Program-made: the position numbers and the translations under genes
Notes under the pieces: generated by a model
Databases searched by the model: none
Told to the model about the DNA's origin: nothing
The model's input: the letters and a program-made list of their open reading frames with translations, nothing else
Part shown: piece by piece, positions 26,105 to 34,411 of the stretch
Layout: every line of letters begins with the position of its first letter
How positions within the stretch are numbered: the stretch's first letter is position 1
Assembly: GCA_002363865.1 (NCBI GenBank)
Contig: DEWY01000010.1
Coordinates: 225,472 to 289,471 of the forward strand
Direction: 5' to 3'
Length of the DNA stretch: 64,000 bases
Source: Caulobacteraceae bacterium UBA3198
Lineage (GTDB): Bacteria; Pseudomonadota; Alphaproteobacteria; Caulobacterales; Caulobacteraceae

Positions 26105-26938
26105 TCAGGCGATCCGCTTGACGAAGGCGTCGGGCCAGTAGGTCACCCGGTCCTTCACCACCCCTTCATTGAAGGGGAAGGTCGGCTCTTCGATGATGAA
26201 GCGCTTGTCCTCGGCGACGAACTCATGCACCGCGCGACGGGGATTGTTCCAGGTCCAGTCCTCGGCCGTGCGCGGGCCACCCACCACCTGCTCCATGATC
26301 CCGTCGGTGGCGACGATGTAGGAGCCCACCGGCACCATGTCGGCATAGGCGCGCAACTCGTCGAGCACGTGGCCCTTGGTGTGGTTGGAATCGAGCACCA
26401 CCAGCACGGTCTCGCCGGGCTTGATCTGCGCCTTCACCTGTTCGACCACTTCGGGGGCGGTGGACGAGCCTTCGATCAGCTCGATCCGCTTCTTCATCGG
26501 ATGGGCCTCGATGGCCGTGCGGTTGTGCGGCCGGATCTCGATATCGATGCCGATCACCCGGCCCTTGTTCATGGCCTCGAACAGGGAGGCGTAGAAGACC
26601 AGGGACCCGCCATGGGCCACGCCGGTCTCCACCAGGACGTCGGGCTTTAAGTCCCAGATCACTTCCTGCAGGCGGACCATGTCCTCCGGCAGCTGAATGA
26701 TCGGCCGGCCCATCCAGGCGAAGGAATAGACGTATTTGGAATCCCAGGTCGCCCGGACCCAGGCCTTGGACGCCGCGGCGAAGCCTTCGGCGGTGGAGAG
26801 GCTGTGGCGCGTTTCGTTGTCGCCGTCGCGGACGACGACTTCGCCGCGCTCTTCGTCGATGATGGTGATCAAGACCCCGACCTTGTATGCCGTTTGGTGC
26901 GGACCAATTTGCTCTGGCCCGCCATGTCGATCCCTCAT
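26105..26938 (-). CDS. CmcI-like cephalosporin hydroxylase/rhamnosyl O-methyltransferase family protein
   Basis: 277 residues from MRDRHGGPEQ. CmcI-family parts: TWDSKYVYSFAWMGRPIIQL, DVLVETGVAHGGSLVFYASL (SAM-binding loop) near residue 115, VIGIDIEIRPHNR, VVLDSNHTKGHVLDELR and DGIMEQVVG. In polysaccharide loci these proteins are SAM-dependent sugar O-methyltransferases. The frame is open to 27037, but the extra 33 residues overlap the divergent sulfotransferase start, so ATG 26938 is preferred. It is the first gene of the minus-strand CDP-sugar operon. Confidence 0.88.
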   Translation of the reverse strand: MRDRHGGPEQIGPHQTAYKVGVLITIIDEERGEVVVRDGDNETRHSLSTAEGFAAASKAWVRATWDSKYVYSFAWMGRPIIQLPEDMVRLQEVIWDLKPDVLVETGVAHGGSLVFYASLFEAMNKGRVIGIDIEIRPHNRTAIEAHPMKKRIELIEGSSTAPEVVEQVKAQIKPGETVLVVLDSNHTKGHVLDELRAYADMVPVGSYIVATDGIMEQVVGGPRTAEDWTWNNPRRAVHEFVAEDKRFIIEEPTFPFNEGVVKDRVTYWPDAFVKRIA

Positions 26939-27027
26939 ATCGCGTGTCGCCGCCGCGATGAAGCCGTATCCCGCAATGGGGGCGCCGGCGGGGCGCAGGA
27001 CCAGGGGCTGAGGCAGGGGAGCCAGGT

Positions 27028-27768
27028 TTGGAGCCACAGATCGACTTCATCATCGCCGGGGCTCAGAAGGCCGGCACCACGGCCCTGTTCGACTATCTTG
27101 GCGACCATCCGAAGATCGGCCTGTCGGACGTCAAGGAGGTGCACTTCTTCGACGATGAGGGCCAGGACTGGAGCGCCCCGGACTATGGCGCCTATCACGC
27201 TCATTTCGACCTGGCCGACCGCCGCCGGGTGTGGGGCGAGGCCACGCCCATCTATCTCTACTGGAAGGAGAGCCTGGCGCGGATCAGGGCCTATAACCCG
27301 GCCATCCGGCTGATCGTGTTGCTGCGCGATCCGGTGGCGCGGGCCTTCTCCCACTGGAAGATGGAGTTCGCCCGGGGGGCGGAGACCCATCCCTTCGACT
27401 GGTGCGTCCGCGACGGACGCCAGCGGCTGTTTTCCGCCGAGCCCTGGGGCTTCCACCGGGAGTTCAGCTATGTGGAGCGGGGCTATTACGGCGCCCAGAT
27501 CGAACATCTGCTGAGCCTGTTTCCTGCCGAGCAGCTGCTGGTGCTGCGGGCCGAGGACCTGGAGGCCACGCCCGGGGCGGCGCTGGCCATGGTCAGCGCG
27601 TTTCTCGGGGTCGACGCCCCGCCGCCCCCCCAGCCCCGGCGCGTGCATGTGGGTCGGGACATCGCCTACCCCTCGCACCTGACGCCAGCCGACGAGGCGC
27701 TGCTGCGGCGCCTCTACGCCGCCGACATGGCGCGCCTGAAGGCGTTGACCGGGATTTCATACCCCTAA
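27028..27768 (+). CDS. PAPS-dependent sulfotransferase
   Basis: 246 residues from TTG 27028 with AGGGGAG seven bases upstream. The PAPS 5'-phosphosulfate loop AGAQKAGTTALFDYL is at the N-terminus, and the 3'-phosphate motif LIVLLRDPVARAFSHW is near residue 95; both are as in heparan-sulfate-type sulfotransferases. It probably sulfates a surface polysaccharide. It is divergent from the CDP-sugar operon, with 89 bases between the starts. Confidence 0.9.
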   Translation: MEPQIDFIIAGAQKAGTTALFDYLGDHPKIGLSDVKEVHFFDDEGQDWSAPDYGAYHAHFDLADRRRVWGEATPIYLYWKESLARIRAYNPAIRLIVLLRDPVARAFSHWKMEFARGAETHPFDWCVRDGRQRLFSAEPWGFHREFSYVERGYYGAQIEHLLSLFPAEQLLVLRAEDLEATPGAALAMVSAFLGVDAPPPPQPRRVHVGRDIAYPSHLTPADEALLRRLYAADMARLKALTGISYP

Positions 27769-27816
27769 CAGAGGCGCGCCATATTTCTGTCAGCGGTCTG
27801 GCGCAGACAGGTCGCC

Positions 27817-28851
27817 ATGCTCCCGCTTCGCAAGGCCCCCACCGCTCGGCGCGCTACGCTGCTGTCCTTCACCCTGCTGGCCCTGGCGGCCTGTTCACCC
27901 AGCCAGACCGCGGAGGTTGAAGAGACTGCGCGGATCGGCCCCGAGCTCGTCCTGCCGGTGGACTGCGTGCTGGGGCAGACCTGCGAGATCCAGAACTATG
28001 TGGACCGTGATCCCGGGGCCGGCGCCCAGGACTATTTCTGCGACTCACGCAGCTATCAGGACCATAACGGCGTCGATTTCCGCATTCCCGACCTCGCCGC
28101 CCAGCGCGCCGGGGTGGCGGTGCTGGCGGCTGCGCCCGGGGTGGTGAGCCGCCTGCGGGACGGGGTCGCCGATGTGTCGGTCAAGACCATTGGCCTGGCG
28201 GCCGTGGATGGGACCGAGTGCGGCAATGGCGTGGTGGTCGATCACGGCGACGGCTGGGAGACGCAGTACTGCCATCTGGCCCGGGGCAGCCTGGTCGTCG
28301 ACCAGGGCGAGACCGTCGCGGCCGGCCAGCCCCTGGCCCAGATCGGCCTGTCGGGGCAGACCGAATACCCACATCTGCATTTCACGGTCCGCAAGGACGG
28401 GGTGATCGTCGATCCGTTCGCCCCGGGCGCCGACGCCAGCCTCTGTGAGGCCCGGGGCGCCCTGTGGTCACAGGCCGCCGGCGACCGGATGGTCTACCGG
28501 CGCGGGGCGGTGCTCAACACGGGCTTCGCATCCGGGGCCGTCTCCATGGAGGCGGTCGAAGAGGCCGCCATCGCGCCGGCCGCCCGCAGCGCTCCGGCCC
28601 TGGTGGCCTATGTGCGGGCGATTGGCCTGGAGGCCGGCGATGTGCAGCACCTCAAGGTCACTGGCCCGGACGGCGCGGTGGTGGCGGAAACCCGGATCGA
28701 TCCCCTGGACCGGGCCAAGGCCCAGTACCTGCTCTATGCGGGCCGCCGGACGCCCCCGAAAGGCTGGCCGCCGGGAACCTACCGGGCGCGATACTGGGTG
28801 GAACGGGGCGGCCGAGAGGCCCTGTCCCGGGGGTTCAACATCCGATTCTGA
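27817..28851 (+). CDS. M23 (LytM-type) peptidase, probable lipoprotein
   Basis: 344 residues. The N-terminal lipoprotein signal ends in LALAACS, with the lipidated Cys near residue 28. The M23 domain (about residues 65-210) carries HNGVDFR with the first zinc ligands and YPHLHFTVRKDG with the H-x-H motif, so it appears catalytically complete. The C-terminal 120 residues form a separate beta-rich domain (VRAIGLEAGDVQHLKV). It likely cleaves peptidoglycan cross-links in the periplasm and may open the wall for surface assembly. Confidence 0.9.
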   Translation: MLPLRKAPTARRATLLSFTLLALAACSPSQTAEVEETARIGPELVLPVDCVLGQTCEIQNYVDRDPGAGAQDYFCDSRSYQDHNGVDFRIPDLAAQRAGVAVLAAAPGVVSRLRDGVADVSVKTIGLAAVDGTECGNGVVVDHGDGWETQYCHLARGSLVVDQGETVAAGQPLAQIGLSGQTEYPHLHFTVRKDGVIVDPFAPGADASLCEARGALWSQAAGDRMVYRRGAVLNTGFASGAVSMEAVEEAAIAPAARSAPALVAYVRAIGLEAGDVQHLKVTGPDGAVVAETRIDPLDRAKAQYLLYAGRRTPPKGWPPGTYRARYWVERGGREALSRGFNIRF

Positions 28852-28978
28852 GTTGGCCGGGCCGTCCTCAGCCACAAATTTGCGTGATCTTGTCACGGGG
28901 TGGTCGCGCCCCTTTCGCGGCGCCGCAGACTAAGCTACAGTTTGATGTCAGCCTAGCTCTCCAGGGCTGTGTCGCTTC

Positions 28979-29016
28979 GGCCGGGCCATAGCATCCATGC
29001 CAGCTATGGCCCGGCC
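28979..29016. terminator. Stem-loop between convergent genes
   Basis: A perfect 14-base stem (GGCCGGGCCATAGC with GCTATGGCCCGGCC) and a 10-base loop lie between the ends of the M23 gene and the convergent glycosyltransferase. There is no T run on either strand, so it is a candidate bidirectional terminator or 3'-end stabiliser only. The rest of the 227-base gap shows nothing else. Confidence 0.5.
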
Positions 29017-29078
29017 TTTGCCGGCCCGCTGACCATCTTGAAAAAGCCCCACGACATCGTCCCTCCGGCCTTGCGGAA

Positions 29079-30779
29079 TCACGCCCCAGGCAGATCACCC
29101 TGGAGCGGGGCGAGGGACGAGGTCTCGGTCAGCCGCAGAATGTCGAACTTCATCAGCCAGAGCAGGCTGCGCTCCACATAGGGGCGCCGCGGCGCCGGCA
29201 TGGCGGCCAGGATGTCGGCCACACTGGCCTCGCCGGTGGCGACGACCAGGTCCAGGACGGCCTGACACTCTTCGTCGCTCGCCATGGCCCAGCGGCCGGC
29301 CATGGCGAGGTTTCTCGACAGGATCGCCTGGGCGCCGGGCCAGTCCCGCGCCGCGCCCAGCCGCAGGCGGTCGCTCGCCTGCAGGGGGCGCGTAGGATAG
29401 GCAGCGAACAGGGTGAAGGGATCGGTTCGGCGCGGATTGACCAGGCGACGGGCCTGGTCGGGCGCCTCTGGCGTGGCCTTGGCCCGGCGGTCCGCCAGTT
29501 CGCCCCAGAACGCCTGGTAGCGGGGAATGACCTGGGACCAGTCCAGTTCCTCGGTGATCCGCTGCCGGCCGGCCGCCCCCATGGTCCTTCGCAGGCCCGG
29601 GTTGTCGATCAGGGCGGAGAGCGCGTTGGCGGCGGCGGGCAGATCGACGGCCGTCATCTGGGCCGCGGCGCCAACATAGTTGTCGTAGCTGAGCCAGCCA
29701 TTGTCGTGATTGAAGGCCAGGTCCTCGCCAAGGCCCGGGCGGGGGCTGAAGGTGGGGATGCGGAAGCCATCGACCCCGTGGCGGACCGTGTCGCGATAGC
29801 CGTCCCAGTCGGTGACCACACAGGGCAACCCTGCGGCCATGGCCTCGGCTGGGGTCAGGCCGAAGGTCTCCTGGATGTTATCGGACAGGGAGATGAAGAG
29901 GTCGGCCGCCGACCAGATGGAAAAACGGGTGGCGGCCTCGCGGCCATCCACCGGCCGGTAGACGATGCTGGGGCAGAAGGCCTGGGTGGCGGCGTGATAG
30001 GCGTCCCAGTCTTCCGGCGACCCGGCCCAACCCGAAACAATCCAGTAGATGGTCTTGCCGGTCTGCTGGGCGGCCTGTTCCAGGGCCATGGCCATCAGGG
30101 CGGGGTTCATCTTGGTGCGGGCGCTCAGGCGGCCGACATAGAGGGCGACGATGGCGTCGGGGGGAATGTCGAGGCGCTCGCGCCAGACCGCCCGGGCGGC
30201 CGGGTCCTGGGCGAAGTCGGCGCCGTTGATCCCCAGCGGGATGGTGGCCAACTGCGGGCTGGGCAGCCGGGTGGCGCCCATGCGCCCCCGGAGATCTTCG
30301 GCGATGAGGGCGAGCTGGGTCTCGACGCTCGTCCGGACCGCCGCCGAGGTGCAGATCAGACCGTCCCAGCTTTCCGTCGGGCAGGTGAGCAGCTCCTCAA
30401 GTGCGGCAATGGCCCGGTGCGAGGCGGTGGTGTGGGTCAGACCGCAGAGGCTGTAGTGGGCCGGCCCGTACCGACGCCGCCACCAGGCCTCCTGACCGAT
30501 GGTGGGGCTGGGGATGAAGACGCAGCCGGGATCGGACAGACCCTGCCGATTGCGTGGGGCGATCCAGCGCGCGTCACGCCGGAGAGGTCCGGCCCCGGCG
30601 AGCAGGGCTTCATAGGCCTCGTGGGCCAGGGATCCGCCCTTCCAGAGGTGGAAGCGGTCAACCTGAGCGTGGCGCAGGAAGCCCTTGAGAAAGCTTTCGC
30701 CGGCCGAGTGGCGGCCCATCAGTCGGGCCCGGTCGGTGCGGTAGCCGTCAGGATGCAGATAGATGGCCGCGTTGCTCAT
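29079..30779 (-). CDS. Glycosyltransferase family 4 (GT-B fold)
   Basis: 566 residues from MSNAAIYLHPDG. The GT-B donor domain is clear: IVALYVGRLSARTKMNP near residue 205, YWIVSGWAG, DLFISLSDNIQETFGLTPAE near 305 with the nucleotide-sugar glutamate, and AMAAGLPCVVTDWDGYRD. The last 130 residues are a helical tail beyond the usual GT4 length. It probably acts in assembly of the surface glycan. It is separated from the RTX gene upstream by a good terminator. Confidence 0.88.
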   Translation of the reverse strand: MSNAAIYLHPDGYRTDRARLMGRHSAGESFLKGFLRHAQVDRFHLWKGGSLAHEAYEALLAGAGPLRRDARWIAPRNRQGLSDPGCVFIPSPTIGQEAWWRRRYGPAHYSLCGLTHTTASHRAIAALEELLTCPTESWDGLICTSAAVRTSVETQLALIAEDLRGRMGATRLPSPQLATIPLGINGADFAQDPAARAVWRERLDIPPDAIVALYVGRLSARTKMNPALMAMALEQAAQQTGKTIYWIVSGWAGSPEDWDAYHAATQAFCPSIVYRPVDGREAATRFSIWSAADLFISLSDNIQETFGLTPAEAMAAGLPCVVTDWDGYRDTVRHGVDGFRIPTFSPRPGLGEDLAFNHDNGWLSYDNYVGAAAQMTAVDLPAAANALSALIDNPGLRRTMGAAGRQRITEELDWSQVIPRYQAFWGELADRRAKATPEAPDQARRLVNPRRTDPFTLFAAYPTRPLQASDRLRLGAARDWPGAQAILSRNLAMAGRWAMASDEECQAVLDLVVATGEASVADILAAMPAPRRPYVERSLLWLMKFDILRLTETSSLAPLQGDLPGA

Positions 30780-30872
30780 AGGCGACTGGCTTAGCGGCTT
30801 GGGCGCGCGGCGCAAGGTCAGGCTTGCGACCGATCACGTGCGTAGATCACGCGCTCAGGGTCTTAGGCACAG

Positions 30873-30900
30873 AAAAGGGGCCGCCCCGAAGGACGGCCCC
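30873..30900 (-). terminator. Rho-independent terminator after the RTX gene
   Basis: On the minus strand GGGGCCGTCC-TTCG-GGGCGGCCCC is followed by TTTT: a ten-pair stem with one G-T pair, a stable TTCG tetraloop and a T tract. It begins 29 bases after the RTX stop and ends that transcript before the glycosyltransferase gene. A strong terminator fits a highly expressed secreted protein. Confidence 0.85.
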
Positions 30901-30928
30901 CATAGTCTCTGTCTCGAAGGACTTCGTC

Positions 30929-32800
30929 TTAGGCGACGAAGTTGGCTTCCGAGATGGCCGTGATGTTCAGGGTGGCCAGTTGGACCGTACCCGTCACCGT
31001 GTTGTTGCTGGAGATGTCAGCGAACACGAAGACGTCGGCGCCAACCTGGACAGCCACGATGTCGCGCGAACCCGAGGTGATCAGGGCAGACGCGTCGTTG
31101 AGGGCCTGGGCGTAGGTGCCCGTGCTGATCTCAGCGTAGTTCGTGGCCGTACCGGCGATCCCGAAGCTGATCACGTCAGCGCCACCGGTGGTGAAGTCGG
31201 TGATGCGGTCGATGGAGCCCGAGGTCGTGGAGGTGTCACCCGCCGCGAAGACGAAGCGGTCAACGCCCGCGCCGCCAACCATGGTGTCGACGCCAGCACC
31301 GCCGGTGATGGTGTCGGCATCGCCGCCGCCGGTGATCGAGTCGTTGCCAGCGCCGCCGAGGCCCTGGTTGGAGCCGTCGCCGAGGGTGATGCGGTCGTCG
31401 CCGTCGCCACCGTTGATGGTGTCGTTGCCACCCGCGGCGGTGATGGTGTCGTTACCCGCATCGCCGAGGATGTTGTTGTTGCCGCCGCCGGAAGCGTCGA
31501 CGGAGTCGTTGCCTTCGCCACCCGAGACGGTGTCGTTGCCGGCAGCCGTGGTCAGGATGTCGTTGCCAGCGCCGCCCGACAGGTTGTCGTTGTCAGCGCC
31601 GCCGTTGAGGTCGTCGTTGCCATTGCCACCCGCGAGGGTGTCATTGCCAGCGTCGCCGCGCAGGACGTCGTTGCCTTCGCCACCGTCGACATTGTCGTTG
31701 CCAGCCGCGCCGTCGAGGACGTCGTTGCCGTCTTCGCCGAGGATGGTGTCGGTGCCAGCGCCGCCGAGGACGGAGTCGCTGCCCAGGTTGCCGTTCAGGT
31801 AGTTGTTACCGCCGGCGGCGCCGGTGATGGTGTCATCGCCCTGACCACCCAGGAAGGTGTCGTTGCCAGTGCCGCCGGTGAGCGAGTCGTTGCCCAGGTT
31901 GCCGTTGGCCCAGTTGTTGCCGGAAGCGGCGCTGATCTGGTCAGCGTCTTGACCACCGTAGAGGCTGTCGTTGCCCGCACCACCTTCGATGGTGTCGGTG
32001 CCCGCATTGCCCTGCAGGGAGTCGTTGTTGTTGCCGCCGTTCAGCGAGTCGATGCCAGCGCCACCCCAGACGGTGTCGTTGCCGTCGCCGGCCACGAGGG
32101 TGTCGTTGCCTTCACCGCCGTCGATGGAGTCGTTGCCCGCGTCGCCGCCAACGGTGTCGTTGCCAGCTTCGGCCAGGAGGGTGTCGTTGCCAGCGCCGCC
32201 GAGCAGGTTGTCGTCGCCGAGGTTGCCGTTGACGAAGTCAGCGCCGGCGCCACCGGTGACGGTGTCGTTGCCCTGACCGCCCAGGAGGGTTTCGGCCTGG
32301 TTGGAAGCGCCCGCACCCAGGATCGAGTCGTTGCCGAGGTTACCCTGGACCCAGTTGTTGCCCGAGCCGCCCTGGATCACGTCGTCGCCTTGACCACCAT
32401 AAATGACGTCGGCCGAGGTGCCGGTGGTGATCGAGTCGTTGCCGCCGTTGCCCTGCACGAAGTTGGCGCCGTCGCCACCCGTCAGGCTGTCGTTGCCGGC
32501 GTTGCCGTACATGCCGTCAGCAGCCGTGGTGCCCGCCTGCGTGTCGTCACCGGCGGTGCCGATGTAGAGCTGCGAACCGGTGGTGGTGGTCGCGACTTCG
32601 CCGTAGATGGCGGCGCCGAACACCTTGGTCACGCCGTTCACCGTGATGCTCACCCGAGCCGGGTCAGCGCCCGCGGCGGGAATGAACAGAACGGTGATCG
32701 TGTTGGCGTTGGTGCCGGGCGCGAAGGCCAGGGTGTCGTTCGCGGCGTTGTAGGCCAGGGCCTGCGCTGCCGTGATCGTGTCGAATTGATAGTCAGCCAT
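30929..32800 (-). CDS. RTX (GGXGXD) calcium-binding protein, candidate S-layer or secreted surface protein
   Basis: 623 residues, acidic, no Sec signal peptide and no cysteine seen. Residues 1-80 are a beta-rich start (MADYQFDTITAAQALAY). Residues 82-515 are glycine/aspartate nonapeptide repeats that form calcium-loaded beta-rolls. Residues 515-623 (VDRFVFAAGDTS to the end) look like the uncleaved C-terminal signal of type I secretion substrates. HlyD and ABC secretion genes lie immediately upstream on the same strand. Ribosome site GGAGAG is at 32805-32810. The layout recalls Caulobacter rsaA-rsaD-rsaE, but the protein is much shorter than RsaA (1026). An S-layer, adhesin or matrix role is inference. 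Confidence 0.9.
   Translation of the reverse strand: MADYQFDTITAAQALAYNAANDTLAFAPGTNANTITVLFIPAAGADPARVSITVNGVTKVFGAAIYGEVATTTTGSQLYIGTAGDDTQAGTTAADGMYGNAGNDSLTGGDGANFVQGNGGNDSITTGTSADVIYGGQGDDVIQGGSGNNWVQGNLGNDSILGAGASNQAETLLGGQGNDTVTGGAGADFVNGNLGDDNLLGGAGNDTLLAEAGNDTVGGDAGNDSIDGGEGNDTLVAGDGNDTVWGGAGIDSLNGGNNNDSLQGNAGTDTIEGGAGNDSLYGGQDADQISAASGNNWANGNLGNDSLTGGTGNDTFLGGQGDDTITGAAGGNNYLNGNLGSDSVLGGAGTDTILGEDGNDVLDGAAGNDNVDGGEGNDVLRGDAGNDTLAGGNGNDDLNGGADNDNLSGGAGNDILTTAAGNDTVSGGEGNDSVDASGGGNNNILGDAGNDTITAAGGNDTINGGDGDDRITLGDGSNQGLGGAGNDSITGGGDADTITGGAGVDTMVGGAGVDRFVFAAGDTSTTSGSIDRITDFTTGGADVISFGIAGTATNYAEISTGTYAQALNDASALITSGSRDIVAVQVGADVFVFADISSNNTVTGTVQLATLNITAISEANFVA
31258..32551 (-). repeat. 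RTX repeat-coding tract with 36-38-residue super-repeat
   Basis: This DNA encodes tandem GGxGxDxxx units such as GGAGNDTL and GGEGNDVL. A longer unit, GGQG-D-I-G followed by NNW--GNLGNDS, recurs with starts near residues 99, 136, 174, 282 and 318 (intervals 37, 38, 108 and 36), so part of the tract grew by duplication of a four-nonamer block. The opposite strand stays open for nearly 700 codons as a by-product of this composition. Confidence 0.85.
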
Positions 32801-33028
32801 GCTTCTCTCCAGTCAGTGTCACGTGGACCCCAGAACGCCTGGCCACCATCCTCGGATGGAGCGGTCCTAGCGGTCCCTCTCCGCGCCATTACACATGGAC
32901 GTGGCGAAGGTTAAACGAGCCCGAGGAAGAGGTATCGGATGCGCCGTCGATACGCAATACGAAAAAGGCCCCTCTCCGAACCCTTGGCCCGCAGGCCCTC
33001 AACATGACGCCAGGCTTGGCCTGTGTAT

Positions 33029-34411
33029 CTATTCCTCGCGCAGCGCGCCGTCGAAGGTGTCGGTCAGCGGACTGACCATATAGTCGAGGATCGACCGGCG
33101 TCCGGTGATGATCATCGCCCGGGCGGGCATGCCCGGTGACAGGCTGGCGCCTTCGGGCAGCTTGGCGAGGTCGGCGGGATCTATGCGCAGCTCGGCCAGG
33201 AAGTAGGCGGCGCCGGTCTGGGCGTCCACCAGCCGGTCGGCTGATACGCTGGTGACCTCGGCCTCCAGGGGGCTGGCGCGCTGGGCGAAGGCGGTGATCT
33301 CCACCCGCGCCTCCTGACCCACGGTGACGCTGTCGATATCCTGAGGCGCGATGCGGGCGTGGACGATCAGCGGCGCATCGGCCGGCACCACGTCCATCAG
33401 CAGCTCACCGGGGGTGACGACGCCGCCGACGGTGAACTGGGTAAGGTTAAGGACGTAGCCGTCCACCGGCGAGCTGACGGTCGTGCGGTCAAGGACCTGC
33501 TGGGCCGCCGTCAGGCGCGGCCCGACATCCGACAGCTGGGTCTGCATCTGGCGCAGCCCCTCGGCGGCCTCGCTGATTCGCTGGTTGCGCAGGGTGGTCA
33601 GCTGCAGCCGCGCCTCCCCCTGCGCCTGGCGCAGGCGGTTCAGCTCCGAGGTCAGGGCGCCGCGGCGGCCGCCCAGCTCGGACAGGCTGCGCTCGTAGCG
33701 CAGGATCAGGGTCTTGGGCGCATAGCCCTTTTCATAGAGGGTCTGGTAGCCGGCCAGCTCTTCGCGCGTCAGGGCGAGCTGCTCATCCACCGAGTCGAGC
33801 TGGGCCTGGACGCCCACCATCTGGGTCGCCAACTGGTCGATGCGCTGTCCCAGAACTGCTTCCTGGCTGAGGAAGAACTGCAGGCGGGAGTTGAACAGGA
33901 GCTGCTGGTCGCGAATCAGGCCGGCCACCCGCGGATCGGCCATGCGGTCGGTGAGCTCCGGCGGCAGCACCAGGGTCCGGGCGCCGACCGATTCGGCGGT
34001 GAACCGCGCGCTTTGGGCGAGGATGGCGTCGTGCTGGTTCTGGAGCACGTCCACAGCGGCGGCGGCCTGGACGGAGTCAAAGCGCAGCAGGGGCGCGCCG
34101 GCGGCCACGCGCTGGCCTTCGCGGACCAGGATCTCGGAGACCACGCCGCCTTCCCGGTGACGCAGGGTCTTGCGGCTCGCCTCCACCCGGATTTCGGCGG
34201 GCGCTGAGGTGGCCGAGCTGATCTGCGAGAATGCCGCCCAGATCAGCATGCCGAACACGAAGACGCCGACCACGACGCAGCCGATGATGATCGGCCGCCA
34301 CATGCGCTTGTCGAGGGTCTTGTCCGCGTGCGGTTCGGAGACATCGAAGCGGGGATCCAGCGGCCGCACGGGACCGAGGATGCGCTTGATGGGCTCTAGG
34401 TCGAACTTCAT
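33029..34411 (-). CDS. Type I secretion periplasmic adaptor (HlyD/RsaE-like membrane fusion protein)
   Basis: 460 residues. A cytosolic N-terminus is followed by one membrane helix (about residues 35-57), a lipoyl/barrel half (HREGGVVSEILVREGQRV), a long alpha-helical hairpin of coiled coil (about 110-300) and the second half, with VSSPVDGYVLNL and the PGMPARAMIITG end typical of T1SS HlyD proteins. It bridges the ABC exporter to an outer-membrane TolC-type channel. No TolC/RsaF homologue is in the window. It overlaps the ABC gene by an ATGA. The 228 bases between its stop and the RTX start hold no gene and presumably the RTX promoter. Confidence 0.94.
   Translation of the reverse strand: MKFDLEPIKRILGPVRPLDPRFDVSEPHADKTLDKRMWRPIIIGCVVVGVFVFGMLIWAAFSQISSATSAPAEIRVEASRKTLRHREGGVVSEILVREGQRVAAGAPLLRFDSVQAAAAVDVLQNQHDAILAQSARFTAESVGARTLVLPPELTDRMADPRVAGLIRDQQLLFNSRLQFFLSQEAVLGQRIDQLATQMVGVQAQLDSVDEQLALTREELAGYQTLYEKGYAPKTLILRYERSLSELGGRRGALTSELNRLRQAQGEARLQLTTLRNQRISEAAEGLRQMQTQLSDVGPRLTAAQQVLDRTTVSSPVDGYVLNLTQFTVGGVVTPGELLMDVVPADAPLIVHARIAPQDIDSVTVGQEARVEITAFAQRASPLEAEVTSVSADRLVDAQTGAAYFLAELRIDPADLAKLPEGASLSPGMPARAMIITGRRSILDYMVSPLTDTFDGALREE

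Noticed and set aside
26939..27037. N-terminal extension of the CmcI-like protein
   Set aside because: It is proline-rich, unlike the family, and overlaps the divergent sulfotransferase start and its ribosome site.
30824..32914. 696-codon open frame on the plus strand opposite the RTX gene
   Set aside because: It is an antisense by-product of the glycine/aspartate repeat composition; its valine/alanine-rich repeats mirror the RTX units and it has no start context or homology.
32958..33010. Possible terminator after the HlyD gene (T-rich tract on the minus strand)
   Set aside because: A TTTTT run is present but only a four-base stem can be drawn before it.
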